Numbered from the stretch's first letter, positions 17,409 to 26,923 are shown. The stretch is DNA of 64,000 bases from Tamlana sp. 2_MG-2023 (GCF_030548465.1 NZ_JAUOSF010000004.1:62001-126000); one strand, 5' to 3'. The notes: a model not told the origin generated them from the letters alone. Numbers and translations: made by a program.

Positions 17409-20400
17409 ATGAAAAAAAACTACTTATATTTATTTCTTTTTCTTATCTCAACAATTGGTTTTGCTCAAACCAGTTTAAATTTCACTATTAATAATGCCAT
17501 AGATTATGGAGGTACTGGAGGAGTTACAAGCTCTGACGACCGTATTGAAGAAACCATTACCGTGGGTGGAGATACGTATTTACTAAAAGTAAGTTGTTCT
17601 AGAGATTTAGTCCTAGAAGATTTAGGAGGCGGAGATTATATTTTTTACTCGGCATTTTCAGACAAAGAAACGTTTGAACTCTTAAAAAACGGAAACCCTA
17701 TTAATTTCAATTTTGTAAGCATTGATTTCGATAATCCTTTTGAAGAAGGTGAAGTAACCATTAAAAATTTAAATGGTGGTATCTTTTCTCAAAATATAAA
17801 TGCTGGAGGTCAAGAAGATAGCTTTCCTCTTACTGGGACAATTACTTCTGATAACACAATCAATTCTACTAATATTACAGGTTTTGAAATTGACGAAGAA
17901 ATCGCGAACACTTTAAATAACGTGGGTTGGCATAACATTAAACTAGAAATACCTGCAACAGGACCAACAATTACACCCGATGCCAACAACATACTCTATG
18001 TTGATAAAAATGTAAGTAGTGGCTCGGCAGATGGTAGCTCTTGGACTAATGCTATCGCAGAACTGGCGGATGCTTTGGTTTGGGCCAAACAAAACGAAGA
18101 CCCTAGTTGGGCAACCACGCCGCTACAAATCTGGATCGCTGAAGGCACCTACACACCAGGAACCTTAGAAACCGACAGTTTTGAAATCCCTGGAGGTGTT
18201 ACCCTTTTGGGCGGTTTCAATGGTACCGAAACCACTGCCGATGAGCGAAATTGGGCAGAAAACCCTACTATTTTGAGTGGTGATTTAGATGCTTCAAGCG
18301 ATGCAACTGCTGGAGACAGCCACACCATAATCACGGCACTTAATAACGATATTACTATTGATGGTTTTATTGTAGAAAACAGTTACGCTGATGACGACAC
18401 CGATAACTCACATACAGCTATTGGTAGAGCTGGTGGTGGAATTTATGCCAGAGATGCAGATAACTTAAACATTAATCACTGTATATTTAATAACAATATT
18501 GCTTACGGAAATGGTACAGACAACGGTGTAGGTGGTACTATTGTTAACTTTGGTAATACTTCTACGACTACAACCATTACCAATAGCTTGTTCTTTAACA
18601 ACTCAGCAACTGGCGGAGGCGGTGCCATTTCTGGGGAAAGTGGAAACATAGACATTATTAATTGTACCCTAGCTAATAATGATGCCAATCAGGGTGGTGG
18701 CATACACCTATATGCTTCAAATGTCACAGCAACCAATTGTATATTTACCAACAACAGCGGTACCAACGGAAATATAAATGATAGTGGTCCTGGTCTGTCT
18801 TCTGCAGCGTATTCTTTATTTTACAATAGCACAAGTGGAAATAATGGAGGTATTCCTACCGATGTTACTGATGCCAATAACAACATAATCAACACTGACC
18901 CAATATATAGTAGCATTAACAATATAAGTGGGTATAGAATAAATTCCAATTCACCTGCTATTGATGCTGGTGACAGCAGTATCAATACCTCTAGTTGGGA
19001 TTTAAGCCATAACGCCCGAATTTCAAACACAAACATAGATATAGGTGCTTTTGAAAAATCGAATCCTTGTGAAATTTACCCTTCTGGAATTATTTATGTA
19101 GATAAAAATGCCAGCGGAAACAATAATGGAACTAATTGGACTGATGCTTTTACCAATTTACAGAGTGCGCTTGCTATAACAGAAAACTGCAGTAGCTCCG
19201 CTTCTATTTATATTGCTGAGGGAACCTATACTCCCACTAGCAGTAGCGACCGTGATATCAACTTTAGTATTTCAAACAATGTTAGTTTATATGGTGGTTT
19301 TTCTCCTGCCAATGCAGCAACAGACCTGAACACACGTGATTACATACTTTATAAAACTGTATTGAGCGGTAACATTGGTGATGTGAATGATGCTAGTGAT
19401 AATTCAAAAACAATAATAAACATACAATCTAATGGAGCAGAAATTATATTAGATGGATTTAGTGTTAGCGACAGTTATAATGACAGCTATAATCATAGCG
19501 CTTTGTTTTACGAAACCTCTTCGGGAACAAATACTATTAAAATACGTAACAGCACCATCAATAACAATTACTCTTCTTCTTCACATTCTGGGGTTATTTT
19601 TAGAACTAGTAACCATGGCACGACAGTTTTCTTTGAATTTAATAATTGTGTTTTTAAAGAAAACGAAAGTATTGTAAACGGAACTGTTCTTGGGTTATAC
19701 TCCAGTCAATCTAAAATTAATGGTATTATAAAAAACAGTTTGTTTTTAAACAATCATGCTACTTCAACAAACGCTTTAGGTAGTGCTATAATTACTTCAA
19801 ACAATGGAAACGCATCCTTTTTGGATGTTAACGTAATAAACACGACATTTTACAACAATACTAGCGGAAGGGGATATGGCATCTATAATTCAGCCACATC
19901 CTATGGTACCACCTCTACTTTTAGTTTTTACAATTCTATTATTAATAAAACTATAATTAAATCAGGAGGAGCTAGTGCTACAAATAAAGCGGTGAATTTA
20001 TACAATACGTTTTATGATGATGGTGCCCCTGATGGTAATTTATCTCTCCCTACCTATGTGACCGACCAAGGAGGGAGTACAGATGCCGACCCTCTATTTA
20101 ACGATACAGCAAATAATGATTTTAGCTTAGACAACAACAGTCCTGCTATTAATGCTGGTGACAACACTATTTACTCTAATTTAGGTGGCGATTTAACTAA
20201 TGATACAGACTTGGCTGGAAACCCTCGTTTAGATGCTACAACTATAGACATAGGCGCTTACGAAAGTCAAAGCACATTAAATACAGATACATTTAATGCG
20301 TCTGTATTTAGCATCTATCCTAACCCAGTAAACCATATACTAAACATTAAAACACCTAATCAAAAATACAGCTATAGCATATACAACCTACAAGGGCAAG

Positions 20401-20525
20401 AAACCCTAAAGGCAAACAACCAAACATCAAAAACTATTGATGTTTCTAAACTACCTACAGGAATCTATATGCTTAAACTTTCGAATAACAACGACTCTCA
20501 AAATTTTAAAATCATTAAACAGTAA
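17409..20525 (+). CDS. T9SS-secreted tandem beta-helix surface protein
   Basis: 1038 residues from the ATG at 17409, which begins a signal peptide (NYLYLFLFLISTIGFAQ); the frame is open from 17361 but that start lies inside the preceding gene. An N-terminal beta domain (about 20-185) is followed by two tandem beta-helix modules of the 'choice-of-anchor Q' kind, about residues 193-548 and 561-952. Each opens with YVDKN and ..W(T)(N/D)A, carries IAEGTYTP, and closes NSPAI(D/N)AGD...IDIGA(F/Y)E. The last 75 residues are a type A T9SS sorting domain (FSIYPNPVNHILNI ... GIYMLKL). It should be exported by the Por/T9SS machinery and attached to the surface. An adhesin or polysaccharide-binding role is inference. 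Confidence 0.88.
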   Translation: MKKNYLYLFLFLISTIGFAQTSLNFTINNAIDYGGTGGVTSSDDRIEETITVGGDTYLLKVSCSRDLVLEDLGGGDYIFYSAFSDKETFELLKNGNPINFNFVSIDFDNPFEEGEVTIKNLNGGIFSQNINAGGQEDSFPLTGTITSDNTINSTNITGFEIDEEIANTLNNVGWHNIKLEIPATGPTITPDANNILYVDKNVSSGSADGSSWTNAIAELADALVWAKQNEDPSWATTPLQIWIAEGTYTPGTLETDSFEIPGGVTLLGGFNGTETTADERNWAENPTILSGDLDASSDATAGDSHTIITALNNDITIDGFIVENSYADDDTDNSHTAIGRAGGGIYARDADNLNINHCIFNNNIAYGNGTDNGVGGTIVNFGNTSTTTTITNSLFFNNSATGGGGAISGESGNIDIINCTLANNDANQGGGIHLYASNVTATNCIFTNNSGTNGNINDSGPGLSSAAYSLFYNSTSGNNGGIPTDVTDANNNIINTDPIYSSINNISGYRINSNSPAIDAGDSSINTSSWDLSHNARISNTNIDIGAFEKSNPCEIYPSGIIYVDKNASGNNNGTNWTDAFTNLQSALAITENCSSSASIYIAEGTYTPTSSSDRDINFSISNNVSLYGGFSPANAATDLNTRDYILYKTVLSGNIGDVNDASDNSKTIINIQSNGAEIILDGFSVSDSYNDSYNHSALFYETSSGTNTIKIRNSTINNNYSSSSHSGVIFRTSNHGTTVFFEFNNCVFKENESIVNGTVLGLYSSQSKINGIIKNSLFLNNHATSTNALGSAIITSNNGNASFLDVNVINTTFYNNTSGRGYGIYNSATSYGTTSTFSFYNSIINKTIIKSGGASATNKAVNLYNTFYDDGAPDGNLSLPTYVTDQGGSTDADPLFNDTANNDFSLDNNSPAINAGDNTIYSNLGGDLTNDTDLAGNPRLDATTIDIGAYESQSTLNTDTFNASVFSIYPNPVNHILNIKTPNQKYSYSIYNLQGQETLKANNQTSKTIDVSKLPTGIYMLKLSNNNDSQNFKIIKQ

Positions 20526-20552
20526 CAAAATAGCTATTAATCAACTATTTTA

Positions 20553-20588
20553 GAGGTCAAGACTATTAATATGTCTTGGCCTCTTTTA
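20553..20588 (+). terminator. Terminator of the beta-helix gene
   Basis: An 11-bp stem (GAGGTCAAGAC/GTCTTGGCCTC, one G-U pair) ends in TTTTATT. Confidence 0.75.
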
Positions 20589-20635
20589 TTAACAATTAAT
20601 CTCGTCCTGTTAAATTAAAAAACTTCGTTTTAAAC

Positions 20636-20680
20636 TAGAAGACTTTGTGAATGCTAAACTTTGGATAGAGAAGAAATAAA
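20636..20680 (+). repeat. Direct repeat, right copy: remnant of a purL 3' end
   Basis: 45 bases match 13587-13631 at 42 positions. In frame it reads LEDFVNAKLWIEKK and a stop, against LEAFVNARLWIEKK in purL; no further purL sequence lies upstream. It looks like the displaced end of the original gene, or of a donor's. Confidence 0.75.
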
Positions 20681-20700
20681 CTAGTATAACACGCATACAT

Positions 20701-20739
20701 AAAAAAGGCTGTTTTCATCATTTGAAAACAGCCTTTTTT
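20701..20739. terminator. Bidirectional terminator between the island and focA
   Basis: A perfect 17-bp stem (AAAAAAGGCTGTTTTCA and its complement) with a 5-base loop and A/T runs on both sides. It can serve the minus-strand focA. Confidence 0.88.
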
Positions 20740-20759
20740 AAGTTATAATATTTCAACGC

Positions 20760-21542
20760 TTAATTATCTACTTTTCCGAAAAGGTAACCATAAGGCATCC
20801 CTACGAATAAGGCACCTCCAACTATATTTCCTAAGGTTGCAGGAATAAGGTTTTTAATAAAAAAAGTGCTCCATGTAATATCGGCGCCTTCAAAAATCGA
20901 AAGCGGTATAAAATACATATTTGCAATACTATGCTCAAACCCCATGGTTACGAAAGCCATAACTGGAATCCAAATAGCTACAATTTTACCGATGGTATTC
21001 TTTGCTGCGATACCTTGCCAAATGGCTAAACATACTAGCCAGTTTGCTCCTATCCCTTTTATAAAAGTGACTAAAAATGTGTTACTCGTTTTGCTTTTGG
21101 CTATTCTATGAACCATATCTATATACGGTGCGTCATGGACCAAATGCGTTAAATAAGTAATGACATAAGCAACAAAGAGAGCGCCTACAAAATTTCCAAT
21201 ATAAACTAAGCCCCAGTTTCTAAACATAGCATAAGCCCGTTGCCTTTTGGTTAAAATATTTGGGATAAAATAGGCATTATTACCTGTAAAAAGTTCAGCC
21301 CCAACAATCACCACAAGAATAAGTCCGAGTGGGAAAGCTGCGCCAAATAAAAACTTGGCAAACCCTGGATTATTAGCTGCTATTCCAGGAGAACCACCTG
21401 AAACAATAATAGCCAAAAGCCCTCCAAAAGCCACATAAGCCCCTGCTAAAAATGCTAAGATTAGTGTTTTACTGGGTTTATAACCTTCTTTATTTAAGGC
21501 TATTTCATTTACAATTTTTATACCTTCTTTAGGAGTATGCAT
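20760..21542 (-). CDS. focA: Formate/nitrite transporter (FocA family)
   Basis: 260 residues with six hydrophobic helices. The family features are visible: LAGAYVAFGGLLAIIVSG near the N-terminus, the AELFTGNN motif in the second/third helix region, GNFVGAL, and GFEHSIANMYFIP with the pore histidine. It forms a pentameric inner-membrane channel for formate (or nitrite). It lies 22 bases after pflA on the same strand, so pflB, pflA and focA form one unit: formate made by pyruvate formate-lyase is exported or re-imported here. Confidence 0.93.
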   Translation of the reverse strand: MHTPKEGIKIVNEIALNKEGYKPSKTLILAFLAGAYVAFGGLLAIIVSGGSPGIAANNPGFAKFLFGAAFPLGLILVVIVGAELFTGNNAYFIPNILTKRQRAYAMFRNWGLVYIGNFVGALFVAYVITYLTHLVHDAPYIDMVHRIAKSKTSNTFLVTFIKGIGANWLVCLAIWQGIAAKNTIGKIVAIWIPVMAFVTMGFEHSIANMYFIPLSIFEGADITWSTFFIKNLIPATLGNIVGGALFVGMPYGYLFGKVDN

Positions 21543-21564
21543 AATATATAAGCTCTGGCTTAAA

Positions 21565-22314
21565 TTAATTGACTTTAACTTCTTTAAAATATGCCTTTAA
21601 AATATCAACTGCAGCTTCAAGCTCTTCTTTAGTGTTTTCTCTGGCATCCTTCAATTCATAATCCCAACCAAGAGCTTCCCATTTATGGATACCTAATTTA
21701 TGATAAGGCTGAATTTCAATTTTTTCAATCGTTTTAAAATCTTTGAAATACGCTCCAAGCGCATGAAGCAATTCAGGCTTGTTTGTTATTCCTGAAATTA
21801 AAACATACCTCAGCCACATCGTTTTTCCAGATGCTTCACGGTGTTTCGCAAAAGTTAAAGCGGTTTGCATGTTACGCTTGCCGGTTATAGCTTCATAGCC
21901 TTCTTCAGTCATGTGTTTAATATCTAACATCACTAAATCGGCATAATCATCTAAAAGGGATTTTGAAAAACTATTTAGAATTCTTCCGTTAGTATCAATA
22001 TTTGTGTGAATACCTTCTTCCTTCAACCTTTTAAAAAATGGCACTAAGGCTTTCGATTGAAGTAAAGGTTCGCCACCAGAAACGGTAACACCTCCTTTTT
22101 TTCCGAAGTATGGTTTCACTTTAAGCACCATTTGAACCAATTCCTCGACTCCATAAGGCTTACCCCCAGAGGTTTCAATAGTATCCGGATTATGACAATA
22201 CAAACATTTCAATTTACAGCCTTGTAAAAATACCACGAAACGAATTCCAGGACCATCATGGGTTCCAAAAGATTCTATTGAATGTACGTGTAATATCTCG
22301 TCTTCTTTTTTGAT
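21565..22314 (-). CDS. pflA: Pyruvate formate-lyase activating enzyme (radical SAM), ATC start proposed
   Basis: 249 residues if translation starts at ATC 22314; only 223 from the first GTG (22236). The shorter form would lose the conserved stretch HVHSIESFGTHDGPGIRF that precedes the iron-sulfur motif in this family. The cluster motif is GCKLKCLYCHNPDT (CxxxCxxC), and VTVSGGEPLLQ follows. A stop lies at 22327-22329 and no ATG, GTG or TTG falls between it and 22236. By family it uses S-adenosylmethionine to make the glycyl radical on PflB. It lies between pflB and focA. A non-standard start, a point mutation or a sequence error could explain the missing ATG. Confidence 0.85.
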   Translation of the reverse strand: MKKEDEILHVHSIESFGTHDGPGIRFVVFLQGCKLKCLYCHNPDTIETSGGKPYGVEELVQMVLKVKPYFGKKGGVTVSGGEPLLQSKALVPFFKRLKEEGIHTNIDTNGRILNSFSKSLLDDYADLVMLDIKHMTEEGYEAITGKRNMQTALTFAKHREASGKTMWLRYVLISGITNKPELLHALGAYFKDFKTIEKIEIQPYHKLGIHKWEALGWDYELKDARENTKEELEAAVDILKAYFKEVKVN

Positions 22315-22343
22315 AACGTATAGGTTTTAGATTAAAAAATAAA

Positions 22344-22382
22344 CACCTGAAAAATACAGTATTTATACTTCTTTTTCAGGTG
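22344..22382 (-). terminator. Hairpin between pflB and pflA
   Basis: Arms CACCTGAAAAA and TTTTTCAGGTG (11 bp, loop 17) followed on the minus strand by a T-rich run (TTTATTTTTTAA). It probably ends much pflB transcription, with read-through into pflA. Confidence 0.7.
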
Positions 22383-22406
22383 CTTTTCAAAATATAAATA
22401 AAAACT

Positions 22407-24632
22407 CTACATGGATTCGTGGAACGAACGTGTAATAACTTCTAGTTGTTGTTCTCTTGTTAATCTAACAAAATTCACAGCATAACCAGAAACACGAATG
22501 GTTAATTGAGGATAGTCTTCTGGGCGCTCCATAGCATCCATTAACATTTCTCTATCCAACACATTTACATTTAAATGTTGTGCATTTCTACTGAAATAAC
22601 CATCTATAATTGTAGCTAAATTGTCTATTCTATCAGTTTCATCTGATCCTAATGATTTAGGAACCATTGAGAAGGTATTTGAAATACCATCTAACGAATC
22701 TTTATAATCAATTTTAGATACTGAATTTAAAGAAGCAATAGCTCCGTTACAATCACGTCCGTGCATTGGGTTTGCACCAGGAGCAAAAGGCACACCACTT
22801 GCTCTACCATCTGGAGTCGCTCCGGTTTTCTTACCGTAAGATACGTTTGATGTAATGGTTAACACAGACATTGTTGGTTCTGCATCTTTATAAACTGGTA
22901 ATTTTTTAAGCTCGTTGTTGAAATCTGCCACCGCATTTGCAGCTAACGCATCAACACGATCATCATCATTACCATATTTAGGAAACTCGCCTTCAATTTT
23001 GAAATCTACAGTTAAACCATCTTCATTTCTAATTGGTTTTACTTTAGCATATTTAATTGCTGAAAGAGAATCGGCTACAATAGATAAACCTGCAATACCA
23101 TAAGCAATATTGATGCCTGGGTTGGTATCGATTAAAGCCATTTGAGCTTTTTCATAATAGTATTTATCATGCATGTAGTGAATAATGTTCATCGAATCAT
23201 TATAAACTCTTGCCACTTCTTTCATAGCTATTTTGAAATTAGCCATAACTTTATCGAAATCTAAGTACTCACAATCGCAAGCCTCAATACCTTCAACCAT
23301 GACTTTACCAGTGTTTTCACAACGACCACCGTTAACCGCTAATAATAATGTTTTAGCTAAGTTGGTACGTGCTCCAAAGAACTGGATAGATTTCCCTAAA
23401 CTTTGGTAAGATACACAACAAGCAATACCGTAATCATCTGATCCACGTTGTGCACGCATTAAGTTATCATTTTCAAACTGAATTGAAGACGTATCAATCG
23501 CAACTTTAGCACAGTAATCTTTGAAATTTTGAGGTAACTCTTGAGACCATAAAATCGTCATATTAGGCTCTGGTGATGGCCCTAGATTATAAAGTGTGTT
23601 CAAGAAACGGAAAGACGTTTTTGTTACTTTCGTTCTTCCATCTTCAAACATACCTCCAATAGCTTCTGTTACCCAAGTTGGGTCTCCTGCAAAAATTTCA
23701 TCGTAAGCCGCCATTCTTAAGTGACGTACCATACGTAATTTCATTACGAATTGATCGATAAACTCTTGAGCTTCTTCTTCTGTAATTAAACCTGCTTTAA
23801 GATCATTTTCAATGTAAATATCTAAGAATGTAGAGGTGTTACCTAAAGACATCGCAGCTCCATCTTGCTCTTTTACAGCTGCTAGGTAAGCCATATATGT
23901 CCATTGTACCGCTTCTTTAGCAGTTTCAGCTGGACGACCTAATTCTAAATCGTATTTAGCACCCAATTCCAGAATCTCGTTTAAGGCTTTAATTTGAGAT
24001 GAAACCTCTTCACGTAGACGAATAACAGATTCTGTCATTGGCCCTGTGATGTTGTTTAAATCTACCTTTTTAGCTTCAATTAACGCGTTGATCCCGTAAA
24101 GCGCCACACGACGATAATCTCCAATAATTCTACCTCTAGCATAGTTATCTGGTAATCCAGTTAAAAACCCTAAAGAACGGAATTTTCTAATTTCAGCATT
24201 ATAAGCATCAAAAACGCCATCATTATGGGTTTTTACGTATTTAGAAAATAACTCTGTTAAATTATCATTTGGTTTAACGCCTTGTTCTTGTAAAGCTTTT
24301 TGAACCACTTTAAAACCTCCAAAAGGTTTCATGGCTCTTTTCAACAATTCATCGGTTTGTAAACCAACAATAACTTCATTTTCTTTATCTATATAACCTG
24401 CTTCAAAAGCGCTAACAGTTGAAATGGTTTCAGTATCTACAGCACGAACCCCGTTTCTTTGGCGTTCCTCTTTGGTGGCAACTTTGCAAACTTCCCATAA
24501 ACTCTTAGTCTTTTCACTAGGTCCAACTAAAAATTCGTAAGTTCCATGGTAAGGTGTAATGTTTTGAAATACAAAATCTCTAACATTAATGTCCTTAGTC
24601 CAAATTCCGTTTTTAAATTGTTTTACTTCCAT
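22407..24632 (-). CDS. pflB: Formate C-acetyltransferase (pyruvate formate-lyase)
   Basis: 741 residues, near the usual length. It splits pyruvate with CoA into acetyl-CoA and formate during anaerobic growth. The catalytic cysteine pair is C405-C406 (YGIACCVS) and the radical glycine is G716 in RVSGYAVNF, close to the C-terminus as expected. [15 protein letters not shown] is also typical. It is first of the pflB-pflA-focA set, with a hairpin after it. The promoter has a perfect -7 box (24684-24691) and a Crp/Fnr-like palindrome (24711-24730), consistent with anaerobic activation. The enzyme points to a facultative lifestyle. Confidence 0.97.
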   Translation of the reverse strand: MEVKQFKNGIWTKDINVRDFVFQNITPYHGTYEFLVGPSEKTKSLWEVCKVATKEERQRNGVRAVDTETISTVSAFEAGYIDKENEVIVGLQTDELLKRAMKPFGGFKVVQKALQEQGVKPNDNLTELFSKYVKTHNDGVFDAYNAEIRKFRSLGFLTGLPDNYARGRIIGDYRRVALYGINALIEAKKVDLNNITGPMTESVIRLREEVSSQIKALNEILELGAKYDLELGRPAETAKEAVQWTYMAYLAAVKEQDGAAMSLGNTSTFLDIYIENDLKAGLITEEEAQEFIDQFVMKLRMVRHLRMAAYDEIFAGDPTWVTEAIGGMFEDGRTKVTKTSFRFLNTLYNLGPSPEPNMTILWSQELPQNFKDYCAKVAIDTSSIQFENDNLMRAQRGSDDYGIACCVSYQSLGKSIQFFGARTNLAKTLLLAVNGGRCENTGKVMVEGIEACDCEYLDFDKVMANFKIAMKEVARVYNDSMNIIHYMHDKYYYEKAQMALIDTNPGINIAYGIAGLSIVADSLSAIKYAKVKPIRNEDGLTVDFKIEGEFPKYGNDDDRVDALAANAVADFNNELKKLPVYKDAEPTMSVLTITSNVSYGKKTGATPDGRASGVPFAPGANPMHGRDCNGAIASLNSVSKIDYKDSLDGISNTFSMVPKSLGSDETDRIDNLATIIDGYFSRNAQHLNVNVLDREMLMDAMERPEDYPQLTIRVSGYAVNFVRLTREQQLEVITRSFHESM

Positions 24633-24683
24633 GTTGTTTATATTAGTCCTTTGAATATAATTCCTTTACTTTAATATGATTAC

Positions 24684-24691
24684 AAAGATAT
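24684..24691 (-). promoter_or_regulatory. -7 box of the pflB promoter
   Basis: TATCTTTG on the minus strand, 52 bases before the pflB ATG. No TTG is found at -33; the palindrome at 24711-24730 takes that place. Confidence 0.6.
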
Positions 24692-24710
24692 AACCACATG
24701 AAATCTAATA

Positions 24711-24730
24711 AACTGACATTTGTCAGTTTA
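24711..24730. promoter_or_regulatory. Crp/Fnr-type palindrome upstream of pflB
   Basis: Perfect 9-bp arms AAACTGACA and TGTCAGTTT around TT; the core TGAC-N4-GTCA fits Crp/Fnr-family sites. Its centre lies about 40 bases before the expected transcription start, the class II activator position. The regulator is not in this window. Confidence 0.6.
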
Positions 24731-25056
24731 CACGGATGAGCACATGAAAATTTCCACGAAAACGTTTGATTTTACAATATTTTATCAAAATTTCTTTATT
24801 AAACTTATGCTTTTACCTCAAAATCTAATGACTTTAATTCTATATGAGAACAATTCGACAGGTTTTACAGTCTAACATTGAAGTATTGATAAAAATAAAA
24901 TGAGGAAAACTTCAATTTATATTATTTTCACAGGAATGGAAGCCAAATTTTCTGAAATAATTAACAATTGTTTATCTAAACTTTTTAACTCCTATTTGAA
25001 AATCTTATTTAATTTCATACTTTGCAAGGCACCACACTATTCTATAACTATTTAAG

Positions 25057-26829
25057 ATGACTAAAATCACTAGATTATTTGATTTTCCTTATTATCAACT
25101 TGAGAACAAACCAACTGATTCTGCATTAGTAACAAAATACAATGGCGAATGGGTAAAAACATCCACGCAAGAGTATATAGATAAAGCTAATGCTATAAGT
25201 CGTGCTTTATTAAAACTAGGCATCAACAAGGATGACAAAATTGCTGTGATCTCCTCATCTAACAGAACGGAATGGAATATTTTAGATATTGGTGTACTAC
25301 AAACAGGTGCACAAAATGTCCCTATTTATCCAACTATTTCAGCTGAAGATTATGCCTACATTCTTAACCATAGTGAATCGGTGTACTGCTTTGTTTCAGA
25401 TGAAGAAGTTTTAGAAAAAGTTAAGAAAGTTTTAGACCAAACACAATTAAAGGAAGTATACTCTTTTGATCATATAAAAGGCTGTAAGCATTACTCTGAG
25501 CTCTTAGAACTTGGTGCCGACACTTCAAACCAAAAGGATGTAGAAGCTCGAAAAGACGCCGTACAACCTAATGATTTAGCGACTATTATTTACACTTCTG
25601 GTACCACCGGAAAACCTAAAGGGGTCATGCTTTCACACTGGAATATTACCAGTAATGTATTGGACAGCATACCTAGAGTCCCCTTAAAAGATGGAAAAAC
25701 TAGAATTTTAAGCTTTTTACCCATTTGTCACATTTTTGAGCGTTTGCTTATTTATGTCTATCAGCACACGGGGACTTCCATTTATTACGCCGAAGGACTT
25801 GACAAAATAGCCGATAATGCTAAAGAAATAAAACCAAACCTCATGAGTGTTGTGCCTCGACTTTTAGAAAAAGTATATGACAAAATTATAGCAAAAGGCA
25901 CAGAACTAACAGGGATTAAAAAAGCACTATTCTTTTGGGCGGTTAGTTTAGGTGAAATTTGGGAACCTTATAAACAAAATGGTGCTTGGTATGAGTTTAA
26001 ACTGAGCATCGCTAACAAATTAATATTTAGTAAATGGCGTGAAGCTTTAGGTGGCGAATTATCCACTATGGTTTCTGGAAGTGCAGCTTTACAACCACGA
26101 TTGGCTAGAATATTTTGTGCTGCGGGCATGCAAATTATGGAAGGTTATGGACTTACAGAAACATCTCCTGTGATTTCCGTTGGAAAATATGCAGATAACA
26201 TGTTTAAGATAGGAACAGTTGGAAAACCTCTGGAAAATGTTGAAGTTAAAATTGCTGAAGATGGTGAGATTTTAATAAAAGGACCAAACGTGATGTTAGG
26301 CTATTATAAAGATCCTGAAAAAACTTCCAGTGTCATGACCGACAACTATTTTCATACTGGTGATAAAGGCGAAATTGATGGCGAAGGCTTTTTAAAAATT
26401 ACAGGGCGTAAAAAAGAAATGTTTAAAACGTCTGGCGGAAAGTACGTCATTCCAACGTTACTAGAAAACGATTTAAAGCAATCACGTTTTATAGAGCAAA
26501 TTATGGTCATTGGCGAGGGTGAAAAAATGCCTGCAGCCCTTATTCAACCTAATTTTGAATTTATTTCTGAATGGATTGAAAAAAAGGGACACAACATAGA
26601 AATCACGAATGAAGCCATGGCACATTCTGAAATTATTCAAAAACGTATCCAAAAAGAAATTGCTAAATGCAATGAAAAATTTGGTAAATGGGAACAAATT
26701 AAAGTCTTTAGGTTAACACCAGATGTTTGGTCTATAAAATCACAACATCTTACCCCTACTATGAAAATGCGTCGTGATGTTATAAAGGATATTTATCGCG
26801 AGCTTATCGAGCAGATCTACAGGCCTTAA
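25057..26829 (+). CDS. Long-chain fatty acid-CoA ligase (AMP-forming)
   Basis: 590 residues, AMP-binding superfamily. The phosphate loop is IIYTSGTTGKPKG (about residues 176-188), the adenylate motif is GYGLTETSPV, and HTGDKGEIDGEGFLKITGRKK contains the ribose-binding Asp and the hinge Arg/Lys. Length and the LPICHIFERL motif fit long-chain (FadD-like, group of eukaryotic ACSL) enzymes. It activates fatty acids to acyl-CoA at the inner membrane and feeds the beta-oxidation genes that follow on the same strand after the MarR gene. Confidence 0.93.
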   Translation: MTKITRLFDFPYYQLENKPTDSALVTKYNGEWVKTSTQEYIDKANAISRALLKLGINKDDKIAVISSSNRTEWNILDIGVLQTGAQNVPIYPTISAEDYAYILNHSESVYCFVSDEEVLEKVKKVLDQTQLKEVYSFDHIKGCKHYSELLELGADTSNQKDVEARKDAVQPNDLATIIYTSGTTGKPKGVMLSHWNITSNVLDSIPRVPLKDGKTRILSFLPICHIFERLLIYVYQHTGTSIYYAEGLDKIADNAKEIKPNLMSVVPRLLEKVYDKIIAKGTELTGIKKALFFWAVSLGEIWEPYKQNGAWYEFKLSIANKLIFSKWREALGGELSTMVSGSAALQPRLARIFCAAGMQIMEGYGLTETSPVISVGKYADNMFKIGTVGKPLENVEVKIAEDGEILIKGPNVMLGYYKDPEKTSSVMTDNYFHTGDKGEIDGEGFLKITGRKKEMFKTSGGKYVIPTLLENDLKQSRFIEQIMVIGEGEKMPAALIQPNFEFISEWIEKKGHNIEITNEAMAHSEIIQKRIQKEIAKCNEKFGKWEQIKVFRLTPDVWSIKSQHLTPTMKMRRDVIKDIYRELIEQIYRP

Positions 26830-26893
26830 TCATCTAAAAATGAGGCAACATCCTGCTTTAAAAACTAATATTATTTAAAATTATTTTAATACA

Positions 26894-26919
26894 TTTTATT
26901 ATGCGTGCATAATAAAATT
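26894..26919. promoter_or_regulatory. 26-bp palindrome, likely MarR operator
   Basis: Perfect 12-bp arms (ATTTTATTATGC and GCATAATAAAAT) around GT. The site covers the -33 region of the promoter whose -7 box is at 26924-26931, so binding would block transcription. Size and symmetry fit a MarR-family dimer. Confidence 0.65.
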
Positions 26920-26923
26920 TCAT

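Larger units (their letters stand above)
24633..25056. other. Divergent intergenic region, pflB / acyl-CoA ligase
   Basis: 424 bases. The pflB side holds the -7 box and the palindrome. The right side (24740-25056) is AT-rich with no perfect promoter match for the ligase (a partial one, TACTTTG, near 25019). A 51-codon frame at 24900-25055 has no coding character. Confidence 0.55.

Noticed and set aside
24767-24791. TTTGAT...ATCAAA inverted pair as an Fnr site
   Set aside because: The arms are separated by 13 bases rather than the 4 expected for Fnr-type sites, and the region is too AT-rich to give it weight.
24900-25055. 51-codon ATG frame just before the acyl-CoA ligase gene
   Set aside because: Residue composition is what AT-rich non-coding DNA gives (Ile, Phe, Lys, Asn), there is no promoter or signal feature, and it ends one base before the next start by chance.
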